Assembly (NCBI RefSeq): GCF_029433515.1
Contig: NZ_JAQTIG010000003.1
Span: 62,001-126,000 of the forward strand
DNA: 64,000 nt
Reading direction: 5' to 3'
Source: Lactobacillus sp. ESL0679
GTDB taxonomy: Bacteria; Bacillota; Bacilli; Lactobacillales; Lactobacillaceae
In this document: positions 23,194-31,958 of the stretch, one piece after another
Layout of the letters: each line of letters opens with the position of its first letter
How positions within the stretch are numbered: position 1 is the first letter of the stretch
Made by a program: the position numbers and the translations under genes
The notes under the pieces: model-generated
The model's database searches: none
What the model saw: only the letters and a program-made list of their open reading frames with translations
Told to the model about the DNA's origin: nothing

Positions 23194-24654
23194 ATGGGAG
23201 AAAAGAAGTTTTGTCCACAATGTGGCAGTCAGGTAGATGCGACAGTTAAATTTTGTCCGCACTGTGGCGCTGATCTAACCAATGTGGCAGTTAGTCAACC
23301 GCAGGTAAAAGAAAAATCAGTAAAACCAGTCGTTAATGAAAAGCGCGCTGAACCCAAATCACGTCAGCAGGTTAGTCAGGTAGCAGTACCCAAAAAGCAA
23401 CCTTTAAAAAAGAAAACCAAAATTACTTTGTGGCTAGCAGTAGTTATAATTGTCTTGTTTGGTGGTTTTTATGTCTGGGGCAGCAACCATTACAGCCGTA
23501 ATAATCAAATTGACCAAATAATTGTTAGTTTGAAGAACCCGCAGATGGGCATGGCACAATATGTAACAACCGACGACCATAATATTAAGGTAACTAATGA
23601 TGCCCTGAAGCCGTTACAGAAGTATTATCAAGCACACCAAACAACCGCTAACAACTTGAGTATGAATTTAAAAGCTGGCGGCAGCACAAGTCAGATCAGC
23701 TTAACGCAGTCGGGCCGCTACATGTTGCTGTTTCCTAAGTATACATTGCACATTAATACGTATACACCACAGATAGAGACTAATCACCGTGACACTCGGG
23801 TGTTAGTTAATGGTAAGTCTAATGGTCAGGTAAAGGGCAATGCGGATGGTTATTATAAAAAACTGCAGTCGCTGTTTCCAGGTAAGTACCATCTTGAAGT
23901 TGACTCCGTTGTTTCTGGTCGTGAACTCAAGGCCGACTCGACTGTTAATGTCTGGTCGAACAAAACAATCAATATGAATATTAAGACGGCGACATTTTCA
24001 ATTGCTAGTGTTCCCGGTGGGACTATCTATATCAATGATAAAAAAGTTGGTGTTTTGAGCGGCAATGGTACTAAGGTTTTCAAAAATTATCCGATTACCG
24101 ATAATATGGAGGTCTATGTTACGACCACTTTTGGCAGTCAGACAATTAAGTCGCAGCTGATTACTGACTTAGCGCAGGCCGTTGATAATGGCGATAGCGA
24201 TGACAACACTAGTGATGATGTTGACTTTGATGATAATAATAATGTAATCTTGAAGCCGCAATGGAAGGGGCTAATCAGTAAGAGTGATGCGGAGGACCTG
24301 TTAAAGGGCGCCTTTAACGATCCTGAAAGTGAGGACTTTATTGGTGGCAGCGATAATAGCAGTTATCAAGAACTGCACAAGATGTTAAAGGGCTTTGACC
24401 GCAATGATTCCACAATTTCTTATGATATGGATTGTGACATTGTTTCGATTAATCCAGCTCCTAATAATTCAAGCAGCGTTGTTTACAAGATTACCTATAC
24501 TTTTGAAAAAGATAACGGCGATGAGCACACTCAGGTAATGCTCTACAAGGGTGCAATCTTGCAAGAAGACGGTGACCAACAAAAGATTAAGTCAATTGGT
24601 GGCGGGACAGTTATCAGTGATAAAACTGACAAGTCTGGCGAAGATGATGATTAA
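23194..24654 (+). CDS. Zinc-ribbon TcaA/YvbJ-like membrane-anchored protein
   Basis: A protein of 486 residues with a start behind AGGGAG, 17 bases after the previous gene. The zinc ribbon is CPQCGSQVDATVKFCPHCGA. A Lys-rich linker and one membrane helix (ITLWLAVVIIVLFGGFYVWG, about 70-90) follow, then an extracellular part. That part has repeated beta-sandwich segments with a PEGA-like section (SIASVPGGTIYINDKKVGVL, about 266-285), an acidic stretch rich in Asp/Asn, and a C-terminal alpha/beta domain. This order is that of TcaA of staphylococci and YvbJ of Bacillus, proteins tied to envelope stress and glycopeptide response. The link to a stress response here is inferred. Confidence 0.7.
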   Translation: MGEKKFCPQCGSQVDATVKFCPHCGADLTNVAVSQPQVKEKSVKPVVNEKRAEPKSRQQVSQVAVPKKQPLKKKTKITLWLAVVIIVLFGGFYVWGSNHYSRNNQIDQIIVSLKNPQMGMAQYVTTDDHNIKVTNDALKPLQKYYQAHQTTANNLSMNLKAGGSTSQISLTQSGRYMLLFPKYTLHINTYTPQIETNHRDTRVLVNGKSNGQVKGNADGYYKKLQSLFPGKYHLEVDSVVSGRELKADSTVNVWSNKTINMNIKTATFSIASVPGGTIYINDKKVGVLSGNGTKVFKNYPITDNMEVYVTTTFGSQTIKSQLITDLAQAVDNGDSDDNTSDDVDFDDNNNVILKPQWKGLISKSDAEDLLKGAFNDPESEDFIGGSDNSSYQELHKMLKGFDRNDSTISYDMDCDIVSINPAPNNSSSVVYKITYTFEKDNGDEHTQVMLYKGAILQEDGDQQKIKSIGGGTVISDKTDKSGEDDD

Positions 24655-24664
24655 ATAATTACTA

Positions 24665-24712
24665 AAAAAGATAAATCTTTCTAAAGAAATTAGAGGATTT
24701 GTCTTTTTTTTG
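24665..24712 (+). terminator. Terminator
   Basis: AAAAGATAAATC pairs with GATTTGTCTTTT, with G-U pairs and an 18-base loop, then T residues. Confidence 0.65.
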
Positions 24713-24720
24713 ATTATTAT

Positions 24721-24750
24721 TTGACATTTTGCTGGTCGACATACTATTGT
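24721..24750 (+). promoter_or_regulatory. Probable promoter of the BceAB-like operon
   Basis: TTGACA (24721-24726) with TATTGT (24745-24750) 18 bases on. An ACTA/TAGT dyad spans the -10 and may be an operator. Confidence 0.5.
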
Positions 24751-24792
24751 ATTAGTTAGATAGTACAGATAAATTTTTAAAGAGGATGAATT

Positions 24793-25542
24793 ATGACTGA
24801 AATTTTACGAGTAGATCAAGCCACTAAAACCTACGGTAAACGTGGTGAAAAGCAATATCAGGCACTAAAAGGAATTAACTTTGGCGTTGATGCCGGTGAA
24901 TTTGTTGCAATCATGGGTGCGTCAGGTTCCGGTAAGACAACGCTGCTTAATATTTTGTCGACTTTGGACAAGCCAACAACGGGCCATGTGTTTATTAATC
25001 ACGAAGATATTAGCACCTTAAATGCAAATCAGATGGCAGACTTTAGAAGTAAGCAGATTGGCTTTATTTTTCAAGATTTTAACTTATTGGAGAACTTGAC
25101 CAATCGCGAAAATATTGCATTACCGTTGACGCTGCAGGGGATGTCAGCACGTAAAATTGACCCGCTAGTTGATAAGATTGCTGCAAGATTGGGTATTAAA
25201 GAAATTTTAGCTAAATATCCGGCGCAATTATCTGGTGGTCAAAAGCAGAGAGTTGCTTCAGCACGGGCCTTAGTCCATGAGCCAGCAATCTTACTAGCTG
25301 ATGAACCAACTGGGGCCTTGGACTCAAGTAGTGCGCGTGAATTGCTCGACACGATGGTCGACTTGAACCAAAAAGACGGTGTAACCACGTTGATGGTAAC
25401 TCACGACCCGTTTTCTGCTAGTTTCGCTAACCGGATTTTATTTATTAAAGACGGTAAAATCGGCGAGCAGATCTTGAAGGGCGAGATGTCACGGCAGGAC
25501 TTTTATCATATGTTAATTGATCATTTGGGCACCGAAGAATAG
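24793..25542 (+). CDS. BceA-like ABC transporter ATP-binding protein
   Basis: A protein of 249 residues. Walker A GASGSGKTT (about 41-49), Q-loop FQDFNLL, signature LSGGQKQRVASARAL (about 144) and Walker B ILLADEPTGALDSSS are all intact. This MacB/LolD-type ATPase pairs with FtsX-like permeases; the closest functional class is BceA, which drives antimicrobial-peptide detachment. It is followed at once by two permease genes of the same operon. Confidence 0.9.
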   Translation: MTEILRVDQATKTYGKRGEKQYQALKGINFGVDAGEFVAIMGASGSGKTTLLNILSTLDKPTTGHVFINHEDISTLNANQMADFRSKQIGFIFQDFNLLENLTNRENIALPLTLQGMSARKIDPLVDKIAARLGIKEILAKYPAQLSGGQKQRVASARALVHEPAILLADEPTGALDSSSARELLDTMVDLNQKDGVTTLMVTHDPFSASFANRILFIKDGKIGEQILKGEMSRQDFYHMLIDHLGTEE

Positions 25543-25552
25543 GGAGCAAAGC

Positions 25553-27361
25553 ATGATTTGGAAATTATCTTTAACGGGGATTAAGAGCCGGTTTAAAGAC
25601 TATCTTGTCTTGTTTTCTGGATTAGTTGTTGCCAGCATGATCTTTTACATGTTCTTGACTCTAGCAATTAATCCTGCTTTTTTAAAAAATAATGCTGGGA
25701 TATTAGAAGACAATTTACTTACTTATATTTTTGGCTTTGGCATTGTTCTACTGCTGATTATTACTGTTGTGTATCTAGTTTATGCAAACACGTTTTTGCT
25801 TAGTATGCGTAAGCATGATTACGGTATGTTTCTGACTTTAGGAGCTAAGAGTTCCCGCATTGGTCTGCTCATTTTTTGTGAAACGATTATTACTGGGGTG
25901 CTAGCAGCTGCACTAGGTATAATACTTGGCTTTGGTTTAACTGCAATAGTTGGGCACTTACTAATTAGCAAGATGGGCCTAGCAATTACACATTTTCAAA
26001 TAATTTTACCAAGTGCAATTTTTTGGACGCTAGTCTTCTTTGTCATCGTTTTCCTTTTAGGAGCACTACGAAATGGATATAAACTGACACATACTAAAGT
26101 AATTGATTTGCTGCATGAGGATCAAGAACCGGTAAAGTTTAGTCATCGTCCAGTTTTGCATTTAATTGAGGCGATTTTAGGCTTACTGCTTCTAGCTATT
26201 GGCTACTGGATTATGCAGAAACGTGGCTTAGATCCATTTAACGTAATTCCTATTGCCTTGGTGACGATTGTTGCAGGATCATATTTTGTTTTAAATTTCC
26301 TGTTTACAGCAATTATTAGTTCACTGATTAAGCGGCACGGTTTTTCCTATCATGGCTTACGCATGTTCACTTTGGGACAGCTCAAGTTTCGCCTGCATGA
26401 TTATACTAAAATTCTAACGGTAATTTCGTTACTATTTGCTTTAGCCCTAGGTGCAATTACTGTCGGGTTGAATTTTAACTCGGAAAAAGAACTGGCCAAG
26501 TCAATTGCTTACTACGATGTCACTGTAGTTAGCCAATCTTCTGCTGTTCAGAAAGAATTAGCCAAGGTAGCAATTAAGTCTGAGCAAACTTATCATTACA
26601 CGGAAACTAAACATGATCTGTATTTTGATCAGGCAGAGTTTAAAAATAAGCCAATTAAAACTGTTGAGTCTAAAGGACAGAGCGATAATATCGCTTGGAC
26701 TGAAAAGACACTGCCAACAAGTCAACTTGATCGACCAGGTACCGAGGCCAACAATAAATTTGGTAATTTAGTACCTAATGGTGTTGAGAAAAAGATTCGT
26801 TTGGTGTCGCAAGCTACTTTAGCCAAAGTTAAGGGTCAACAAAAGTTTGTGTCTTTAATTAGGGTCAAAGACTTTGATAAAGATTTTCCAGTTTTACTTA
26901 AAATTGAGCAGCTAGAAAAGAAAGAAATACCAGCATACGGCATGATTTCTAATAATAGTAAATCGCATTACTATCAAGGAATACTAGGAATAGTCAGTGG
27001 TTTTGAATTTATGGGCTTTTTCTTAGGTTTAGCGTTCTTAACGATGCTTGCTTCAACCTTGATGTTTAAGGTCTTGAGTAGTGCCGCTAGTGACAAGTTG
27101 CGTTATCAGATGCTCTTTAAGATAGGAACGCGTCGGCGAATTTTAAAGCGATCGGTTGCTGAAGAAATTGGCATGCTGTTCTTAATACCTGGTGTTCTAG
27201 GCGTTATTGATGTTCTGTTTGGGTTACAGTTATTTAGAACAATTTTATACCACCCGTATGCTGGAATTTGGCTGCCATTTACTATTTTTATTGTTTTGTA
27301 TTTCTTCTATTATGTTTTGACAGTTCACCTTTACGAAAAAATCGTACTGGCAAAAAATTAG
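25553..27361 (+). CDS. BceB-like FtsX-family permease 1
   Basis: The product has 602 residues from ATG 25553, eleven bases past the ATPase stop. The layout fits BceB: ten membrane helices, with a large extracellular domain (about 320-490) between helices 7 and 8, and FtsX segments near both ends. The first 108 bases are almost identical to those of the second permease (one difference visible). No two-component sensor/regulator is adjacent, unlike most BceAB loci. Its role is probably peptide-antibiotic or lipid-carrier handling at the membrane. Confidence 0.85.
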   Translation: MIWKLSLTGIKSRFKDYLVLFSGLVVASMIFYMFLTLAINPAFLKNNAGILEDNLLTYIFGFGIVLLLIITVVYLVYANTFLLSMRKHDYGMFLTLGAKSSRIGLLIFCETIITGVLAAALGIILGFGLTAIVGHLLISKMGLAITHFQIILPSAIFWTLVFFVIVFLLGALRNGYKLTHTKVIDLLHEDQEPVKFSHRPVLHLIEAILGLLLLAIGYWIMQKRGLDPFNVIPIALVTIVAGSYFVLNFLFTAIISSLIKRHGFSYHGLRMFTLGQLKFRLHDYTKILTVISLLFALALGAITVGLNFNSEKELAKSIAYYDVTVVSQSSAVQKELAKVAIKSEQTYHYTETKHDLYFDQAEFKNKPIKTVESKGQSDNIAWTEKTLPTSQLDRPGTEANNKFGNLVPNGVEKKIRLVSQATLAKVKGQQKFVSLIRVKDFDKDFPVLLKIEQLEKKEIPAYGMISNNSKSHYYQGILGIVSGFEFMGFFLGLAFLTMLASTLMFKVLSSAASDKLRYQMLFKIGTRRRILKRSVAEEIGMLFLIPGVLGVIDVLFGLQLFRTILYHPYAGIWLPFTIFIVLYFFYYVLTVHLYEKIVLAKN

Positions 27362-27379
27362 GGAGAGGATAAAGGTTTT

Positions 27380-29188
27380 ATGATTTGGAAATTATCTTTA
27401 ACGGGGATCAAGAGCCGGTTTAAAGACTATCTTGTCTTGTTTTCTGGATTAGTTGTTGCCAGCATGATCTTTTACATGTTCTTGACGATTGCGATTAATC
27501 CATCTTTTATGACTCATGATGTGAATGCACCATACCAGTACCTGAGTTTTATTTTTGGCTTGGGGATTGTGCTGTTAGCGATCATCACGTTAGTGTATTT
27601 AATGTATGCTAATTCGTTCTTGCTTAATATGCGCCAGCATGATTACGGGATGTTTATGATGCTTGGGGCAAGAAGCTCACGCGTAGGCCTACTGATTTTT
27701 TGTGAAACCCTAATTACGGGAACTTTAGCTGCAGTTGTTGGAATTGTGATTGGCTTTGGTCTAACGGCGTTAGTTTCACAACTGCTTATTCATAATTTAG
27801 GATTAAGTATTACGCATTTTCAGGTTGTTTTGCCTAATGCCATTTTATGGACGCTAGTTTTCTTCATTGTATTGTTCTTTATTGGTGCGCTGCACAATGT
27901 TCGTAAGCTTACTCGCAGCAAGGTAATTGACCTGTTGCATGAGCAGCAGGAGCCTGTAAGATTGGGTCATCATTCAATCTGGCATGCAATCGAAGCTGTT
28001 TTAGGTCTAATATTGTTGGCTACTGGCTACTATGTATTGAGTTTGCCACCGGCAGCGATTTTTATGACAATGCCAATAGCACTAGTAACAATTGTTGCTG
28101 GGTCATATTGCATCTTTAACGCCTTGCTCACGAGCGTTATTAACATGTTATTAAAGAAAAAGAGCTTCTCATATCGCGGCATTCGGCTGTTTACTTTAGG
28201 CCAACTGAAGTTTCGCCTGCATGATTACACCAAGATTTTAACAGTGATTTCGTTACTGTTTGCTTTAGCTTTAGGAGCAATTACCGTTGGCTTAAACTTC
28301 AATACTTTAAAAGATCAGGTGCAAATGAGCACGTATTATGACGGCACAATCGTTAGCAATTCACCGCAAGTTAAGCGTGAAACGGCCAAGCTAGATGTGA
28401 AGTCTGAGCAAACTTACCATTATAAGGAAACGGCTAAGTATTTATACTTTAACCAAGCAGAATTTACGCATCATCCGGTTAAAACGATGCATTTTGAATA
28501 TAAAAATGGCCAGCAGACGTATCGTTTACAACAATTACCGACAAATAAATTGTCGCAGCCGGGAACAGATGCCAATGAGATTTTTGGTGGGATGGTGCCT
28601 AATGGTACACCTAAAGTTATTCAGTTAGTTTCACCAAAACAGTGGCAGACCTTAGCTGGAAAACAAAAGTTTGTTCAATTTATTCGGGTGAAAGACTTTG
28701 ACAAGGATTATCTGACTTTGCTCAAGATTGGTGAACAACAGGTTAGAGAAAATAAGAGCTTCAGTGATGTGTACAATATTAGCAAGGCCGCAGCTTATAA
28801 AATGATGTTAGGGATGGCCAGCGGGTTTGAATTCATGGGCTTTTTCTTAGGGATTGCCTTTTTGACAATGCTAGCTTCAACATTAATGTTCAAGGTGTTA
28901 AGTGGCGCAGCCAGTGACAAAATTCGTTACAAGATGCTCTTTAAGATCGGGGCACGTGAGCGGGTCTTGCGGCGCTCAATTAGCAGCGAGATAGGGATTC
29001 TGTTTCTTGTACCGGGGATTTTGGGCGTGATTGATGTATTATTCGGTTTGAAATTATTTAAGGCATTATTACCTAATCCATACGCCAATATCTGGGTACC
29101 ATTTTTAATTTTTATCGTTTTGTACTTCTTGTATTACGAATTAACAGTTAAACTTTATGAACGCATTGTATTGACTAAAGAATTATAA
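27380..29188 (+). CDS. BceB-like FtsX-family permease 2
   Basis: A protein of 602 residues, the same length and topology as its upstream neighbour, from which it clearly arose by tandem duplication. The membrane parts are highly similar (FRLHDYTKILTVISLLFALA is identical in both), while the extracellular domain (about 325-490) has diverged. That pattern suggests one of the pair changed ligand, or that the two form a heterodimer served by one ATPase. The start follows GGGAGAGG. Confidence 0.85.
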   Translation: MIWKLSLTGIKSRFKDYLVLFSGLVVASMIFYMFLTIAINPSFMTHDVNAPYQYLSFIFGLGIVLLAIITLVYLMYANSFLLNMRQHDYGMFMMLGARSSRVGLLIFCETLITGTLAAVVGIVIGFGLTALVSQLLIHNLGLSITHFQVVLPNAILWTLVFFIVLFFIGALHNVRKLTRSKVIDLLHEQQEPVRLGHHSIWHAIEAVLGLILLATGYYVLSLPPAAIFMTMPIALVTIVAGSYCIFNALLTSVINMLLKKKSFSYRGIRLFTLGQLKFRLHDYTKILTVISLLFALALGAITVGLNFNTLKDQVQMSTYYDGTIVSNSPQVKRETAKLDVKSEQTYHYKETAKYLYFNQAEFTHHPVKTMHFEYKNGQQTYRLQQLPTNKLSQPGTDANEIFGGMVPNGTPKVIQLVSPKQWQTLAGKQKFVQFIRVKDFDKDYLTLLKIGEQQVRENKSFSDVYNISKAAAYKMMLGMASGFEFMGFFLGIAFLTMLASTLMFKVLSGAASDKIRYKMLFKIGARERVLRRSISSEIGILFLVPGILGVIDVLFGLKLFKALLPNPYANIWVPFLIFIVLYFLYYELTVKLYERIVLTKEL

Positions 29189-29192
29189 ACAA

Positions 29193-29220
29193 AAGACTGC
29201 AAGTAATTGCGGTCTTTTTA
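29193..29220. terminator. Bidirectional terminator
   Basis: AAAAGACTGCAA pairs with TTGCGGTCTTTT between permease 2 and birA. Confidence 0.85.
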
Positions 29221-30006
29221 GTTTGGTCTAATTTTAACTACTTCGCCGCTATTGATAGTCATGCAGTGGTTGTTACAATCAAGGATTAGATTAGCATGCT
29301 CATCAAGTCTAACAGCAGTTCCCATAATTGTCTTTTCTCCTAGCTTAACGGTTACTTTTTGTTCCAGCATAGGCAGATGCTTTTGATAATCAGATAAGAA
29401 TTGTCCTTGAGTAAAATTGGGCAGAAATGACAAGATATTTTTAATTAGTTCAGCTACAAAAATGCAAAATTGTTTGGTAGATAATGGACGGGTTAATAAG
29501 TTCGTGCTGGACTCTAGTTCTTGTTCCAAGTTATGTTGGTAAAGATTGCAGCCGATACCGATAACTACGGTTTGCGGTGCGATCTGCTCAGTCAAAATAC
29601 CGGCAACCTTTTTGCTATGCAGTAATAAATCATTAACCCACTTAATGTCAGTATTAATGTCGAATTGCTGGCGGATAGTTTCGTGCAATTGCCAAGCAAT
29701 GCCCGTTGTAAGTAGACCTTGGTTTTGGGGTGATAATTGCGGTATTTGGGTTAGTAGTGACAGGTAAACACCACCAGTATTAGAAATAAAATGGCGCTGC
29801 TGCTTGCCATAACCAGCAGTTTGCGTATCGCTGCCAATTAAAACAGGTTGGGTAATTGATTTTTGGTGATTGTATTGTTTAGCGAGGTTATTAGTCGAGG
29901 TAACTTGGTAGTACCAGTGAATTTTTAGTAGTAAATCTGCTAATAAATGTTTGAGTTCTTGTTCTTTAATAATATTAATTTTTTGTTGTGATTTATGGAT
30001 ATACAT
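29218..30006 (-). CDS. birA: Biotin--[acetyl-CoA-carboxylase] ligase
   Basis: A protein of 262 residues which attaches biotin to the AccB lysine. The catalytic domain begins near residue 33 (YYQVTSTNNLAKQYN), with the nucleotide/biotin loop (GSDTQTAGYGKQQRHFISNT), the KWVNDLLLHSKKVAGIL segment that holds the catalytic Lys, and the C-terminal SH3-like domain (KTIMGTAVRLDEHANLIL). It lacks the N-terminal DNA-binding domain of regulatory BirA proteins. It is divergent from the fatty-acid operon that makes its substrate, with a FabT-like palindrome 22 bases upstream of its start. Confidence 0.92.
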   Translation of the reverse strand: MYIHKSQQKINIIKEQELKHLLADLLLKIHWYYQVTSTNNLAKQYNHQKSITQPVLIGSDTQTAGYGKQQRHFISNTGGVYLSLLTQIPQLSPQNQGLLTTGIAWQLHETIRQQFDINTDIKWVNDLLLHSKKVAGILTEQIAPQTVVIGIGCNLYQHNLEQELESSTNLLTRPLSTKQFCIFVAELIKNILSFLPNFTQGQFLSDYQKHLPMLEQKVTVKLGEKTIMGTAVRLDEHANLILDCNNHCMTINSGEVVKIRPN

Positions 30007-30027
30007 ATTGCTTTATCTCTTAAAAGG

Positions 30028-30040
30028 TTTGATAATCAAA
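30028..30040. promoter_or_regulatory. FabT-like palindrome near birA
   Basis: TTTGATAATCAAA is a perfect 13-base dyad very close to the FabT consensus of streptococci and lactococci (TTTGATTATCAAA form). It lies about 22 bases upstream of birA, so birA may share the operon's control. Confidence 0.6.
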
Positions 30041-30099
30041 GTAAATGTTATTGATTTTAGTTTAATTTTAGCAAAGCTATGACATTTTGAGGTATAAAT

Positions 30100-30159
30100 T
30101 TGACAATTTTGTTAATTTGCAATATCATACTGCCATAAAATACTTTGATGTTTAAAGTA
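30100..30159 (+). promoter_or_regulatory. Promoter and FabT-like operator of the fab operon
   Basis: TTGACA (30100-30105), 17-base spacer, TATCAT (30123-30128). A second dyad TACTTTGATGTTTAAAGTA (30141-30159) lies just downstream of the predicted start near 30135, where a MarR-type repressor such as FabT would block transcription. Confidence 0.65.
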
Positions 30160-30249
30160 ATTTGGAGGGGATATCAATTAGTGTAAACAAGTAAATTTGA
30201 GCTAACAAAACACGTAATTTATTGTCTTAATAAAAAAGGGGTGTTGGAA

Positions 30250-30717
30250 GTGGAAGCTAATTTAAAAGAAATCAATAATTTGCTGACGACTGTTTATACC
30301 GACATCATGCAAGTTGAGGCGCGTGAACTTCATAAGAGTGAATTTAAAGATATTTCAATTAAAGAAGTCCATGCAATTGATGCAATGACGATGTATGACC
30401 ATAAAACGAGTTCACAACTGGCAAAGGAGTTAATGATTACTGCTGGTTCGGTGACGACAATGGTAAATAACTTGGTGCGTAAAGGTTATGTTGTCAGAAT
30501 ACATGGTAACGATGACCGACGCGTTGTCCGGCTGGGTTTAACTCACCGCGGACGACTTGTTTACCGGGCACATGATTCGTTTCATCGCTATATGGTGAAA
30601 AAGTTTCTTAAGGGGTTTAATGACAGTCAGATTGCAATTATTGAGCGGGCTTTACTAAACTTGCGCGCTTTCCTTGAATTTCCACCCCAAATAGACAGCA
30701 AAAAGGAGAAGCATTAA
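30250..30717 (+). CDS. fabT: MarR-family regulator of fatty-acid synthesis
   Basis: The product has 155 residues, started at GTG 30250, eight bases after AAGGGG; a start at 30241 would leave no room for that site. The winged helix is about 35-110 (SSQLAKELMITAGSVTTMVN, then DDRRVVRLGLTHRGR). The first gene of a fab operon in Lactobacillales is FabT, which binds acyl-ACP as co-repressor and represses the operon. The palindromes at 30028 and 30141 fit its site. Confidence 0.93.
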   Translation: MEANLKEINNLLTTVYTDIMQVEARELHKSEFKDISIKEVHAIDAMTMYDHKTSSQLAKELMITAGSVTTMVNNLVRKGYVVRIHGNDDRRVVRLGLTHRGRLVYRAHDSFHRYMVKKFLKGFNDSQIAIIERALLNLRAFLEFPPQIDSKKEKH

Positions 30718-31683
30718 ATGGGTCTTAAAATAACGCAGACCGCGCATTATGTCCCTCCTAAAGTGGTAACTAATGATGATTTAACAACCATGATGGACAC
30801 TTCAGATGAGTGGATTTCTTCAAGAACGGGAATTAAGCAGCGACATCTTGCTCAAGGTGAACAGACTTCTGACTTGGCAGTAAAAGTTGCAAACCACCTC
30901 CTTGAAAAGGCTAATTGTCCAGCTGAACAGATAGATTTTATTATTGTCGCTACAATGTCACCGGATTATTTAACACCGGCAACTGCAGCAATTGTTCAAG
31001 GTAAGATTGGTGCTAAGAATGCGTTAGCATTTGACATTAATGCCGCATGTTCAGGCTTTATTTATGCGTTGGCATTAGCTGATAAGTTGTTAACAACTTA
31101 TCAGCGCGGCATCGTAATTGGTGCTGAAGTGTTATCAAAATTGGTTGATTGGCAAGAGCGGTCAACGGCGGTTTTGTTTGGTGATGGTGCTGGTGGCGTT
31201 TTGGTTGAACAAAGTCCGCAGCAATCCTTAATTGCCGAAGATTTAACGGCTTACGGGCAAGATGGACAAACCTTGACTGCTGGTTATCAGCCACTTGATT
31301 CGGCTTTTAATCAGGATCAAACGGCTGTACATAAGCACTATTTTGAAATGGATGGCCGTGCGGTGTATCGTTTTGCGACTCATGAGGTGCCGGCTTCAAT
31401 TGAACGTACATTGACTAAATCCAAGTGGCAGTTAAACGATGTTGATTGGTTTATTTTACATCAGGCTAATGGTCGAATTTTAACCTCAATTGCTCATCAC
31501 TTAGGTGTTGCTGAGGAAAAGTTTTTGAGTAATGTGGCTAAATACGGTAATACCTCAGCTGCTAGTGTGCCGTTGCTGCTTGATGAAGCAGTTACTGCTG
31601 GGAACATCAAATCGCGACAAAAGTTAATTTTGAGCGGCTTTGGCGGTGGCTTGACTGCTGCTACTGTGGCAATTATTTTTTAA
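30718..31683 (+). CDS. fabH: Beta-ketoacyl-ACP synthase III
   Basis: A 321-residue thiolase-fold enzyme that starts chain synthesis from acetyl-CoA and malonyl-ACP. The catalytic triad is visible as Cys in NAACSGF (about 112), His in HQANGRI (about 248) and Asn in KYGNTSAAS (about 278). It begins one base after the fabT stop. The length is normal. Confidence 0.97.
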   Translation: MGLKITQTAHYVPPKVVTNDDLTTMMDTSDEWISSRTGIKQRHLAQGEQTSDLAVKVANHLLEKANCPAEQIDFIIVATMSPDYLTPATAAIVQGKIGAKNALAFDINAACSGFIYALALADKLLTTYQRGIVIGAEVLSKLVDWQERSTAVLFGDGAGGVLVEQSPQQSLIAEDLTAYGQDGQTLTAGYQPLDSAFNQDQTAVHKHYFEMDGRAVYRFATHEVPASIERTLTKSKWQLNDVDWFILHQANGRILTSIAHHLGVAEEKFLSNVAKYGNTSAASVPLLLDEAVTAGNIKSRQKLILSGFGGGLTAATVAIIF

Positions 31684-31706
31684 CGAATTTAAAGGAGTTT
31701 ATAAAC

Positions 31707-31955
31707 ATGACAGATGAAGAAATTTTTAACAAAGTAAAAGAAATTATTGTAGATGAAACTGGTGAAGATGAAGCAGCGGTGACTTTACAAGCTAACATTA
31801 AGGATGACTTGGACGCTGACAGTTTGGATATTTTTGAAGTAATTAATGAATTAGAAGACGAATTCGACATTAAAATTGAGAGTGAAGAGGGTATTGAAAC
31901 CGTTCAAGACTTAGTTGATTTTGTTAAAAAGCAATTAGCTGCGAAAGAAGGCTAA
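31707..31955 (+). CDS. acpP: Acyl carrier protein
   Basis: An 82-residue acidic protein with the phosphopantetheine Ser in DLDADSLDIFEVINELE (about residue 40). It carries growing acyl chains through the operon's enzymes. It has AAAGGAG before the ATG and four bases to fabK. The position between fabH and fabK is standard in this group. Confidence 0.96.
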   Translation: MTDEEIFNKVKEIIVDETGEDEAAVTLQANIKDDLDADSLDIFEVINELEDEFDIKIESEEGIETVQDLVDFVKKQLAAKEG

Positions 31956-31958
31956 TTC

